DNA from: SMWD01 sp002729875
GTDB taxonomy: Bacteria; Pseudomonadota; Gammaproteobacteria; Steroidobacterales; GCA-2729495
Assembly (NCBI GenBank): GCA_036010905.1
Contig: DASCMH010000045.1
Coordinates: 1-42,794 of the forward strand
Direction: 5' to 3'
DNA length: 42,794 nucleotides
Part shown: positions 8,377 to 15,832 of the stretch, piece by piece
How the letters are laid out: the number at the start of each line of letters is the position of its first letter
Position numbering within the stretch: position 1 is the first letter of the stretch
The notes under the pieces: model-generated
What the model saw: only the letters and a program-made list of their open reading frames with translations
Databases searched by the model: none
Told to the model about the DNA's origin: nothing
Made by a program: the position numbers and the translations under genes

Positions 8377-8595
8377 TTACAACAGCGGTTCCCGTGCGCT
8401 AAAACTTTGTTGAATTCGGCGCCCTAGCCACACGAACCCGAGCACACCGATGCCGATATTGGTTGCCGCCGACGCAGCGAAGATGCCGCCAAGGCCTAAC
8501 AGCGCTTTGCCGGCCAAAGTTTGTGCGGGCAGAGCAAGATTTAGCTGCTCATCAGCCAGCGCATAGCGCGTAGTTGTTACTCTGACCCCACAAAT
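8377..8595 (-). pseudogene. C-terminal tail of a membrane transporter, probably MATE type
   Basis: Minus-strand reading gives about 70 codons without a start, ending at TAA (8377-8379). It includes a polar stretch (RYALADEQLNLALPAQ), one strong membrane helix (KALLGLGGIFAASAATN then IGIGVLGFVWLGRR) and a short charged tail. The pattern of a last helix with GIFAA, an Asn, and then a Gly-rich half resembles the final helices of MATE multidrug exporters. The match is short, so the family is tentative. The 5' end meets a TTACTCTGAC repeat at 8577-8586. Confidence 0.4.
8577..8586. repeat. REP-like half-site TTACTCTGAC
   Basis: TTACTCTGACCCC. The same 10-mer forms both arms of the hairpin at 13698-13740, 5.1 kb away. 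It lies exactly where the transporter tail loses its reading frame, so it marks a junction. Confidence 0.65.
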
Positions 8596-8650
8596 TCATT
8601 AATTGGGGCTAGTGTATGATTCTGGATTATCTCTTTGCACGGAGTTCCAT

Positions 8651-9373
8651 GTGTCTGCTGATTCGCAGGAGCGCAAATTCTATCGACCGACAATCGATCC
8701 CGATCGGGATTTGCGGCGCGTGGGGGCGAGTAATACTAAGAGAAACCTGAAGCTCGGGCCGAACGTCGCGGTTCTGGTTATAGACATGAGTCCGATATTT
8801 GTGGATGAGTGGTTGTTTCCGAATGCCGATAAGGGGGTTGGCGTAGCCTGCGCGAATGCCATCCGGGACTTCCTCATACCGGTCCGGGAACTGAAGTTGC
8901 CGGTAATCTACACAACCGGATACGTGTTCAGCACCGAAGCCGAAAGTGGTGCCTGGATGTACCGGTTTCCGCCAGAGCAGCGGCACCGGATTGCGGCGAT
9001 GGATAATCCGCAATTACACGAGATCGTGCCTGTGCTCCAGCCGCGTAATGATGATCTGGTTTTGCTGAAGGAAAAGCCGTCGGCATTTTTCGGGACCCAG
9101 TTGCAAAGTATTCTTAATCATCACCGGACGGATACACTGGTGATTACGGGGATGAGTACCTCAGGATGTGTCAGGGCGACAACGGTCGATGCATTTTCTC
9201 TGAACTATAAATGCGTTATTCCGATCGAGTGCGTTGCTGATTCGCGTCGCGCCAGCCACGAAATAGCGTTATACGATATGGATGCGATGAACGGTGATGT
9301 CCGGCCTGTTGATGAGGTTGTCGCTGAGCTCCGCAGTCTGTCGACTCATTCAACCAATTTGCGTAAGCCTTGA
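8651..9373 (+). CDS. Isochorismatase-like cysteine hydrolase
   Basis: Read from GTG 8651, which has CACGGAG six bases upstream; the frame is open further upstream, but that part looks like repeat DNA. The 240-residue protein has the cysteine-hydrolase catalytic triad: Asp45 in VLVIDMSP, a Lys (140 or 142) in LLKEKPSAFFGT, and Cys173 in GMSTSGCVRATTVDA. The family includes N-carbamoylsarcosine amidase, nicotinamidase and other amidohydrolases, and the later motif DMDAMNGDVRPVDEVV is typical of its C-terminal part. It acts in the cytoplasm, on an amide or carbamoyl substrate that cannot be named from sequence. The last residues (STHSTNLRKP) are encoded by the antisense of a RAYT transposase scrap, so the native C-terminus was probably replaced. 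Confidence 0.88.
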   Translation: MSADSQERKFYRPTIDPDRDLRRVGASNTKRNLKLGPNVAVLVIDMSPIFVDEWLFPNADKGVGVACANAIRDFLIPVRELKLPVIYTTGYVFSTEAESGAWMYRFPPEQRHRIAAMDNPQLHEIVPVLQPRNDDLVLLKEKPSAFFGTQLQSILNHHRTDTLVITGMSTSGCVRATTVDAFSLNYKCVIPIECVADSRRASHEIALYDMDAMNGDVRPVDEVVAELRSLSTHSTNLRKP

Positions 9374-9452
9374 GATCCGCCTCATCGGCAAAACAAATCT
9401 GGCGGTTATTGCTATGCTGAACCACGTGAACCGGCAACCCCGCCGGGGGACA
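9349..9452 (-). mobile_element. RAYT (REP-associated tyrosine transposase, Y1_Tnp) N-terminal scrap
   Basis: Minus-strand reading gives GLPVHVVQHSNNRQICF, then ADEADLKAYANWLNE. This is the characteristic start of REP-associated Y1 transposases (family form: LPVHVVQRGNNRQ.CF...D...Y..WL). The His-hydrophobic-His motif and the catalytic Tyr would lie downstream and are absent. It overlaps the 3' end of the cysteine hydrolase on the opposite strand. GGGGACAGACACGACG directly upstream is a sequence often seen in front of these transposases. Confidence 0.75.
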
Positions 9453-9473
9453 GACACGACGTTTGCGTATTCC

Positions 9474-9511
9474 GGAGACAATTTACTTATCTATAATCAA
9501 GTAAACTGTCC
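9474..9511. repeat. REP-like imperfect hairpin beside the RAYT scrap
   Basis: Left arm GGAGACAATTTACTT and right arm AAGTAAACTGTCC are separated by ten bases. The arms match apart from a two-base bulge and one mismatch. The position next to a RAYT scrap fits a REP element, although a terminator or simple palindrome is possible. Confidence 0.55.
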
Positions 9512-9594
9512 TAGGCAATGAAACACCTGCAACCAAAAAACTTATAAACTAATGAGCGGCACAAACGGTTTCGTCACCTACATTGGAGGTAAAT

Positions 9595-10533
9595 ATGTTT
9601 TTCTCCGGATGGCTGAATAGGATTACTGCAATCGGCGCAGGAATAGCGGTTGCTATCCTGCTTACTATAACTTCTACGTCTGCTGCATTGGCAGAAGACG
9701 ACGCGCTTTTTACGAGCGATTTTGCCGGCTTGAATGAAGAGCAAACAATATTTGCCGCGCGTGCGCTCGACTTCTTCTCCCGAATGGAGGAGATGTATTT
9801 CGGCCGCATAGACAAGATGAATGGTGGCAACGAACATGAAACGCGCGTAATGAGCACGGAGTACTCGGATCACAACGCCAAGGCGGCGCGCGGGCCAGTA
9901 ATTCAAAAAGGGGGTCGCGCCTACAACATTACAAAAAAACCGACGCGGGACTTTCAAAAGCAGACGGTCTGGAGCCGGTTCTATTCTGTCGATATGCATG
10001 CGAAGACCCCATTGGTCGGCATGATTCATAACGCTTTCGTGATCCAGTTTTACCCGGGCGGCGGCAGTTCGATAGGGGGATTTATCGATGTTCTGCCGGG
10101 GGCAACGCCAGAGGAAGATTTGCTCTATATGAAAGAGTCAATGGATGCGGTTTATGAAAAATATGAAGTTGACCCCAAGCCGTATCGAGAATTGAGTTGC
10201 AAAGGCGACGATGAAGCGGCGGCGGCAACCAATAGGCGCTACCGTCGTAAAGTAGCTTGCATAGGAGGTAGTTTCTATGTGCAGCCAATGCTTACGGTGA
10301 CAGAAGAGAATTTCAACTTCGTTACCGAAGCTTATGCAACATTCCTTGATTCATATTTGACGCTTGCGGAAAAACGCGCGGACGATCCGTTTACGGACGA
10401 AGATGTTGCGACCCAGGATGCAATGCGCCTCAATTGGTTCGAAGACCGCTTTTTTTCGGATCCTTTTACGACGGACGTGGTTCCCTACGAAATTTGGTCG
10501 CTTCATAGCTTGCCACCGCACGTCAAATTCTAA
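9595..10533 (+). CDS. Secreted HemF-like (aerobic coproporphyrinogen III oxidase fold) protein, C-terminally cut
   Basis: A 312-residue protein from ATG 9595, preceded by GGAGG at 5 bases. Residues 1-33 form a Sec signal peptide with cleavage after ALA. The mature part follows the order of HemF motifs: GPVIQKGGRAYNIT (HemF GgVFEqaGVNFS), MIHNAFVIQFY with His145 (HemF SHANVRFF), GGFIDVLP with Asp165 (HemF GGGFDLTP), YRRKVACIGGSFY, FNFVTEAYATFLDSYLTLAEKR (HemF AVGkgYtdAYLPIVERR) and SLHSLPPHVKF (HemF ILMSMPPlvrW). The Arg of HemF NVRFF is Gln here, and the YVEFNLVWDRGT block is not conserved, so oxidase activity is doubtful. The usual final 30 or so residues are missing, and a DUF1080 fragment begins directly after the stop. 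HemF is normally cytoplasmic, so the signal peptide is remarkable. Confidence 0.72.
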   Translation: MFFSGWLNRITAIGAGIAVAILLTITSTSAALAEDDALFTSDFAGLNEEQTIFAARALDFFSRMEEMYFGRIDKMNGGNEHETRVMSTEYSDHNAKAARGPVIQKGGRAYNITKKPTRDFQKQTVWSRFYSVDMHAKTPLVGMIHNAFVIQFYPGGGSSIGGFIDVLPGATPEEDLLYMKESMDAVYEKYEVDPKPYRELSCKGDDEAAAATNRRYRRKVACIGGSFYVQPMLTVTEENFNFVTEAYATFLDSYLTLAEKRADDPFTDEDVATQDAMRLNWFEDRFFSDPFTTDVVPYEIWSLHSLPPHVKF

Positions 10534-10905
10534 GGATGGCAAGCCTTATCTTCTTGACGTGAACTATGAGAGGTCGAGGATGGGTGTGAACGGCAATAGA
10601 ACACTGGGTTCGCTGTACGATTTGATCACAGCGGAAAGTCTCCAGACCGACGGGCGTGCCAAGCAGTTCAAAGGCATCGGGCATTGGAACCAGGGTCGAA
10701 TCGTTTCGAATGATGGACACGTGGAGCACTGGCTGAATAATGAGAAAGTTGTGGAGTTCAATCGTTTTAGCCAGACGTTTCGGGCGCTGGTCGCTTACAG
10801 CAAATACAAGATATGGGACGGGTTTTGCCAGTGGCCGGACGCATCCTGTTGCAGGACCATGGCAACGAGGTGAGCTACCGTAATATCAAAGTACGAGAGT
10901 GGTGA
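10534..10905 (+). pseudogene. 3-keto-disaccharide hydrolase (DUF1080) C-terminal fragment with frameshift
   Basis: The frame opens right after the HemF-like stop. It reads RMGVNGNRTLGSLYDLI, GIGHWNQGRIVSNDGHVEHW, LNNEKVVEFNR and FRALVAYSKYKIWDGF. This is the C-terminal half of the DUF1080 / 3-keto-disaccharide hydrolase (concanavalin-like) family. At about 10838 the frame shifts. The original ending, GRILLQDHGNEVSYRNIKVREW, then stop at 10903-10905, is in the next frame, so one base was probably lost. The N-terminal half is gone. In intact genomes this family often sits beside Gfo/Idh/MocA oxidoreductases, as here. Confidence 0.85.
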
Positions 10906-10915
10906 GCACGCAAAC

Positions 10916-11317
10916 ATGAAACGACGAGACTTTCTGGTTACCGGAGGGGCAACTGCGGCGAGCGCAGGACTGCGTCCGGTATTTGCAAATATTGGTTCTG
11001 TCAACGATAGAATCGGAATTGGCATCATCGGTGCCGGGTCGCGCGGCAAACAGCATTTCGAATTCCTGCAGGATGTTCCGATGCTCAAGCTCGCAGCCTT
11101 TTGCGACGTGTTGCCCTTTCGACTTGAAGAGGCAAAGACTGCACAATCAGGCGCACGTGCGTATACAGATTACCGTCGTTTGCTCGACGATAAGGACGTG
11201 GATGCGGTAATCGTGTCGACGACATTCAGCGAGCACCATCCTGTCGTGTTGGCCGCTCTGGACGCCGGCAAAGTCATTCCGTGGCGCGCCGAGCACAATT
11301 ATCAAATGGAGCCATAA
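10916..11317 (+). pseudogene. Gfo/Idh/MocA-family oxidoreductase with Tat signal, truncated
   Basis: ATG 10916 opens a Tat-type signal (KRRDFLVTGGATAASAG), followed by the Rossmann start IGIGIIGAGSRGKQHFEFL. The rest of the first half of a Gfo/Idh/MocA dehydrogenase follows (CDV, YTDYRRLLDDKDVDAVIVSTT, HPVVLAALDAGK). The expected catalytic EK(P/T) region after AGK is replaced by VIPWRAEHNYQMEP and a stop, so only about 125 of the usual 400 or more residues survive. The stop lies 10 bases before the uxuA start, with the uxuA ribosome-binding site between, so a deletion joined the two genes. A short product could be exported but would be inactive. Confidence 0.85.
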
Positions 11318-11327
11318 GGAGGCTCTG

Positions 11328-12521
11328 ATGGAGCAGTGCTGGAGATGGTTCGGCCCGGGTGATCCGATAACGCTCGCGAAGATTGCGCAAGCCGGTGCGA
11401 CGGGTGTTGTCACTGCGTTACATGAAATACCTACGGGCAAGGTATGGCCCGTCTCAGCTATCCAGGAGCGGAATTCCGGGATCGAAGCTGCGGGACTCAA
11501 ATGGTCTGTCGTCGAGTCGGTGCCGGTCCACGCGGATATACAGAAAGGCAATAGGGGCAGCACCCAAAAGATCGACGCCTACAAACAGACCATCCGAAAC
11601 CTGGCCGACGTTGGCGTCGGAGTGATTTGCTACAACTTCATGCCGATCGTTGACTGGACGCGTACCGAGCTGGACTTTGAGTTGCAGAATGGTGCCCAGG
11701 CCCTGCGCTTCGATGCCGCGCAATTTGCGGCCTACGACGTGTACATGCTCAAACGTCCCGATGCCGAACTCGATTATGACGATGACATGTTGCGCCGTGC
11801 GCAGGCGTTTTATACATCGCTGAGTGAGGGCGGACGAAACACGCTTGAGAAAAGTATCATTGCCGGGCTACCCGGGGGAGAGGGTTCCTACGATCGCGAA
11901 GGCCTGCGCAGCGAGATAGATTTCTTTCGCAGGCTGGGTGAGGCGGGACTTCGGGAAAACCTCGAGTATTTCCTCTCCGAAGTTGTACCGGTCGCGGTTG
12001 AACACGGGATCGCGATGGCAATTCATCCGGACGATCCACCGTTTTCATTATTCGGCATTCCTCGCATCGTTTCGACGGCCGAAGATGTGCGAAAAATATT
12101 CTCGATACAGGACAACGCCGCCAATGGCCTGACGCTGTGTGCCGGATCGTTTGGAGCAAGAGGCGATAACGACTTGACGAAAATGGCTGAAGAGTTTGGC
12201 GAGCGTATTCACTTCGTCCACCTGCGCAATGTTACGCGCGAGACCGACGGTTCGTTTTACGAGTCGGAACACCTCGACGGTGACAACGACCTGATCGGCC
12301 TGGTGTCGGCATTACTGCAGCAGGAATCCGCGCGCAGACAGTCGGGTAGCACACTGTCAGAAATTCCGATGCGACCGGATCATGGTCACACGCTGGGTGA
12401 CGAGCTCGAACACAGCGGTGTCAATCCGGGCTACTCCTATGTCGGCAGGCTCAAAGGCCTTGCGGAATTGCGCGGCGTCATGCGGACTCTCGAATGGCAG
12501 GGACGGGGTGCCTCTCAATGA
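11328..12521 (+). CDS. uxuA: Mannonate dehydratase
   Basis: Full-length UxuA (397 residues; the E. coli protein is 394). It dehydrates D-mannonate to 2-keto-3-deoxygluconate in hexuronate catabolism, in the cytoplasm. The start is clear: TAAGGAGG lies six bases before ATG 11328. The N-terminus (MEQCWRWFGPGDPITL) is characteristic. The metal ligands known in the family are all in place: His233 (IHPDDPP), Cys271 (LCAGSFG), His298 (VHLRN) and Asp351 (RPDHGH). The protein ends naturally with YVGRLKGLAELRGV. It is the only clearly intact catabolic enzyme in a block of broken carbohydrate genes, so it is probably a leftover of a uronate (alginate- or ulvan-like) operon. No uxaC or uxuB neighbour is present. 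Confidence 0.95.
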   Translation: MEQCWRWFGPGDPITLAKIAQAGATGVVTALHEIPTGKVWPVSAIQERNSGIEAAGLKWSVVESVPVHADIQKGNRGSTQKIDAYKQTIRNLADVGVGVICYNFMPIVDWTRTELDFELQNGAQALRFDAAQFAAYDVYMLKRPDAELDYDDDMLRRAQAFYTSLSEGGRNTLEKSIIAGLPGGEGSYDREGLRSEIDFFRRLGEAGLRENLEYFLSEVVPVAVEHGIAMAIHPDDPPFSLFGIPRIVSTAEDVRKIFSIQDNAANGLTLCAGSFGARGDNDLTKMAEEFGERIHFVHLRNVTRETDGSFYESEHLDGDNDLIGLVSALLQQESARRQSGSTLSEIPMRPDHGHTLGDELEHSGVNPGYSYVGRLKGLAELRGVMRTLEWQGRGASQ

Positions 12522-12581
12522 GCGAGCAGGATACGTCTGTCTCGTTGACGCTCGACGACGCCATTCAGGCGGTACCGGTGA

Positions 12582-12780
12582 TTCCCGAATCGTGCCAGCC
12601 TTCTCACCGGACAGTATCCGTCTCGCCACGGCATCATCGACAACGTGGCCCGGAATCGGGCCAGTCACCGGCTGCAGACATTTCCAATCATCATGCGGGC
12701 GGCCGGATACGAGACCGGGTTCATCGGCAAGTGGCACATGGGCAACGATCCGACGCCGCAGCCCGGGTTTGACTATTGGT
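12582..12780 (+). pseudogene. Sulfatase fragment
   Basis: In one plus-strand frame the sequence reads FPNRASLLTGQYPSRHGI, then SHRLQTFPIIMRAAGYETGF, IGKWHMG and PGFDYW. This is the segment just after the active-site Cys motif (C-x-P-S-R) of type I sulfatases. The Cys/Ser itself is lost, because a TGA at 12579-12581 sits where it should be. After GFDYW the family match ends. There is no start and no remaining catalytic domain. It is a remnant of a polysaccharide-sulfatase gene, in keeping with uxuA upstream. Confidence 0.8.
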
Positions 12781-12967
12781 CCGCGCTTCCTGGACTGCGG
12801 CGACCTGCACCAGGGCTTTGCCAGAATTTATTGCGATACGTAAATCAAACAAATAGATGGGGGAATAACAGGAATAAAAGGCGCCCAATTTCGGGTACAG
12901 GGAAGCACCCAAGGGTTGCAAACGAGGCCCTTGAATCGTGCGTTTAAAAGCTGGTGTCTGACACCAA
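12781..12967. repeat. Intergenic stretch with perfect palindrome TGGTGTCTGACACCA
   Basis: Positions 12952-12966 form a 7+1+7 palindrome. Related inverted repeats with a GGTGTC/CACC core occur at 35967-35991 and 37469-37497. The rest of the stretch shows no gene. It separates the sulfatase scrap from the cytochrome scrap, so it is another junction marked by a REP-like element. Confidence 0.6.
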
Positions 12968-13090
12968 CTAATCCCAAACCACCACCTCATTCCTCCGCGG
13001 CTCCGACTGCATCAGATAAGTGTATATCGCGCTGAGGTCCTCATCCGTCATGTCCGCGAACATGGTTCAGGGCATCAGCGAATTTTTGCC
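12968..13090 (-). pseudogene. c-type cytochrome C-terminal scrap
   Basis: Minus-strand reading gives MP, an in-frame TGA (13067-13069), then TMFADMTDEDLSAIYTYLMQ and the C-terminus VVVWD. Mono- and di-haem cytochromes c commonly end with MPW..(Y/F)A.MTDEDL.AIYAYL, so the TGA probably replaces the Trp codon. The haem-binding CxxCH is not in the fragment. Upstream it is fused to the CPBP remnant. Confidence 0.65.
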
Positions 13091-13127
13091 GGTGTCGTCC
13101 AGACCAATCGTCCGCCTGCAACCCGCC

Positions 13128-13594
13128 GGCACCGCGATAAGCGCCAACATCGGCCACAGCGGCATGATTTTTTCGAGTGCGGTTTGGATGAGGCCGCGAA
13201 AGCTCACCTCCGCCAGCACGGCCGCGATAATGGGCAGCGTGATGAGATAAAGGAGTTGAAAACCCGCGGACAGGGTTCCGTCCGGCCACGTGGGTGCCGG
13301 GGTGGTGAGATCATGCAACCAGGATTCCAATACGCCCAGACATACCACCGCGTAGGTCAGCAACAACGCCACGGCATACGCCCGCCCACCCACCGGTTGC
13401 GCCAGACGCAGCGGCCAGCAGCGGTTCGCCCACCACGTTGCGACGCCCGCGAGCACGAACGCGGGCAGTGGGAACCAGGGAACGGCGGGTGACAGCGCGA
13501 CATTCAGACCGACAATCGCCTGACTCGCACCGATTAACAATGTGAAAAATACCAAGCCGGCTGCGACGGGAAGTACGCCTTGTTTCAATGACAT
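13128..13594 (-). pseudogene. CPBP-family intramembrane protease (Abi-like), truncated
   Basis: ATG 13594 opens a protein with four hydrophobic segments and a CPBP motif 1 (ExxxR: E129-V-S-F-R133). Only one Glu of the usual EExxxR is present. After LWPMLALIAV the sequence no longer matches, and motifs 2 and 3 (FxxxH and HxxxN/D) are missing because the gene is joined to a cytochrome c tail. About 155 of the expected 220-280 residues remain, so it should be inactive. The family processes prenylated substrates or confers bacteriocin self-immunity. No specific role can be given. Confidence 0.65.
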
Positions 13595-13697
13595 ACCTAA
13601 CTCCGGTTTTTTATGGTGGCCGGGTAAGTCTTTCAGACCAGGCTACGCCCGACCCGAAAGCCGCCCGTCATTAAATAAGACACCCATTATAAATACG

Positions 13698-13740
13698 GTC
13701 AGAGTAATATAGCCCCTGAATGAAAAGATTTTACTCTGAC
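13698..13740. repeat. REP-like hairpin enclosing a start codon
   Basis: GTCAGAGTAA (13698-13707) and TTACTCTGAC (13731-13740) are perfect 10-bp arms. The loop contains ATG 13720 of the di-haem oxidoreductase, so the hairpin would hold the start codon in its loop. A single arm occurs at 8577-8586. Confidence 0.75.
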
Positions 13741-15096
13741 TCTCTTTATTTTTGTCTGTTCGCGGCAACTGCAACTGTGGCAGCGGCGCCCCTGACGCCG
13801 GATCTGGGCGGCGCCACCACTGTGGCTATCACCGGCGAGCGGGCCTTTCGTTCCATCGCCGCCAACGCCGAAGGTATGAGCCAGGCGCGCTTCACGTTTG
13901 GCCAGCAACTCTTTAATACCTTCTGGGAACCGGCCCCGGGCTCGCAGCCCACGACCGATGGTCTCGGCCCCGTGTTCAATCGCGCGGCCTGCTCCGACTG
14001 CCATAGCAACAACGGTCGTGGCCGCCCGCCGGCAGCCGGCGGCGAGATGGAATCCATGCTGGTGCGCTTAAGCCTCGCGGGCACGGGCACTCACGGCGAA
14101 CCGGTCGGTGTGCCCGGCTACGGTGATCAACTGCAGGATCGCGCCGTGGAAACTATTCCGCCGGAAGGCAAAGCCGTCCTCAGCTGGACTGAAGTGCCGG
14201 GCACCTACGCGGATGGCACGGCTTACAGCCTGCGGCAACCCGCCCTCCGCTTCGACGAATTAGCATTTGGCGCATTACCGGACCACACGCTGACCTCGGC
14301 CCGCATTGCCAGCCCGCTGATCGGGCTCGGCCTGCTGGAAGCGGTGCCGGAGGCAACACTTAACGATCTGGCGGACCCGGACGACGCCGATAAAGACGGC
14401 ATTTCGGGTCGAATGAATAAAGTGTGGGATGCAGAATTACAGCAGACCCGCACCGGTCGCTTCGGCTGGAAAGCGAACCAGCCGAGCCTGCGGCAGCAAA
14501 ATGCAGGCGCCGCGATAGGCGACATGGGGCTGACCTCGCCGGTGTTTGCGGCAGAAAATTGCGCGCCCGGTCAGGACAAGTGTGCCCAGCTTGCCGCGGC
14601 GGTCGGCCACTCGCCAGAAATCGTGCCGTCGTTCTTCGTACCCTTAACCCGTTACACCCAACTGGTTGCGGTGCCGCGCCAACGTAATCCTGATGACAGC
14701 GACGTTAAGGCGGGCGCAATTGTATTTACGGGTATAGGCTGCAGCGGATGCCATACCCTGGCACTGCAAACAGGTGCGCACGAACTGGCGGAATTGACTG
14801 ATCAGACGATTCATCCGTTCACCGATTTATTGCTGCACGACATGGGCCCGGGGCTGGCGGATGGCCGGCCGGATTTTCTCGCCGATGGCCAGGAGTGGCG
14901 CACGGCTCCGCTCTGGGGCATCGGCCTGACGCGTCAGGTCGCCAGCTTCGAGTTTTATTTACACGACGGTCGGGCACGCAATCTGGCGGAGGCCATACTC
15001 TGGCACGGTGGCGAAGCGGCTCCGGCCAGCCAGCGCTTCCGCGCCCTTGCCAAAGAACAGCGGGCGCAATTGATCACCTTTCTTGAATCAATCTGA
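13720..15096 (+). CDS. Di-haem oxidoreductase, putative peroxidase (DHOR, DUF1111)
   Basis: A 458-residue protein with two c-type haem motifs, CSDCH (residues 91-95) and CSGCH (341-345), and the family features FNRAACSDCHSNNGRG, LIGLGLLEAVPE, DADKDGISGRMN, GRFGWKANQPSL, DMGPGLADG and EWRTAPLWGIGL. It is a periplasmic haem protein distantly related to MauG and cytochrome c peroxidases. The N-terminus (MKRF, then LYFCLFAATATVAAA) acts as a signal peptide. The start and its first residues lie within a REP-like hairpin, and no Shine-Dalgarno is seen, so the native 5' end may have been lost. In other bacteria it neighbours imelysin-type iron-uptake genes; none is here. GC content looks higher than in the glycan genes. 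Confidence 0.9.
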   Translation: MKRFYSDSLYFCLFAATATVAAAPLTPDLGGATTVAITGERAFRSIAANAEGMSQARFTFGQQLFNTFWEPAPGSQPTTDGLGPVFNRAACSDCHSNNGRGRPPAAGGEMESMLVRLSLAGTGTHGEPVGVPGYGDQLQDRAVETIPPEGKAVLSWTEVPGTYADGTAYSLRQPALRFDELAFGALPDHTLTSARIASPLIGLGLLEAVPEATLNDLADPDDADKDGISGRMNKVWDAELQQTRTGRFGWKANQPSLRQQNAGAAIGDMGLTSPVFAAENCAPGQDKCAQLAAAVGHSPEIVPSFFVPLTRYTQLVAVPRQRNPDDSDVKAGAIVFTGIGCSGCHTLALQTGAHELAELTDQTIHPFTDLLLHDMGPGLADGRPDFLADGQEWRTAPLWGIGLTRQVASFEFYLHDGRARNLAEAILWHGGEAAPASQRFRALAKEQRAQLITFLESI

Positions 15097-15124
15097 GCTA
15101 AGAACGCGTTTAACGCAGTCCGAA

Positions 15125-15832
15125 CTAATCCTTCGACGTGCGTTTCAGCAGCATAATGTCCTTGCTGTACTGATCCATGTTCACGTCCGCCACATACTCT
15201 TCGAGGTGCTGAACCTTAACGCCGGTTAGTGTCACTTGCTGCAGCGTGCGCTGGCGGGCCGATTCACTCCACACGGAAATTTCATCCAACGAATGCAGCG
15301 GCAGCGCCAGCGTGAAGTGGCCGTTTTTTGAACTGATCACCCGTTTACCAGGCCGTTCTACAAATTCATCGTCAGCATGGCGCCGCAAGTATATTGCCAA
15401 CTCGGTTTTGTTTTTGGCGCGCCCCGCGATATTGTAATCGACCGAGAGCAGATACATCCCCGGGCACAGGGGCTTGAACACCGAGCCGGTCCATTCGCCA
15501 AACGACGCATTGAAGTGCTTGGCGCGCAGCGTACGGCCATCAATCGACGCATCTTCTTTGGACACGTTAAAGAAAATACGCTGCCGGGCCTGATCATGCG
15601 TGATATCGGCGCCCATGAACGTGAACCCGATGCTCTGCTCCTGACAACGCTCGCTGATATCGGCTGCCGCAATTTTACCGTCCTTCACCAGACTAAAAAA
15701 CTGCGCAAAATCATCCTCGGTAAACGACTCCTTCTCAAAGGATGACTGATCATGACCACCGGCGAAACCTACGTTGATGAAACCCAGGCCGGTGAACGCG
15801 GCAAAAACGACATACAAAAAGAATCGATACAT
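15125..15832 (-). CDS. Secreted protein with C1q/TNF-like jelly-roll domain
   Basis: Read from ATG 15832, which begins a clear signal peptide (MYRFFLYVVFAAFTGLGFI, then NVGFAGG), rather than from an upstream in-frame ATG. The mature protein is about 210 residues. From about residue 70 it follows a C1q/TNF-like pattern: IGFTFMG, RIFFNVSKED, FNASFGEWTGSVFKPLCPGMYLLSVDY, then alternating strands to TLTGVKVQ. Bacterial members of this fold are extracellular trimers of unknown role. The C-terminus (MDQYSKDIMLLKRTSKD) is polar. The stop is 28 bases from the convergent di-haem oxidoreductase. Family is tentative; secretion is well supported. Confidence 0.55.
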   Translation of the reverse strand: MYRFFLYVVFAAFTGLGFINVGFAGGHDQSSFEKESFTEDDFAQFFSLVKDGKIAAADISERCQEQSIGFTFMGADITHDQARQRIFFNVSKEDASIDGRTLRAKHFNASFGEWTGSVFKPLCPGMYLLSVDYNIAGRAKNKTELAIYLRRHADDEFVERPGKRVISSKNGHFTLALPLHSLDEISVWSESARQRTLQQVTLTGVKVQHLEEYVADVNMDQYSKDIMLLKRTSKD

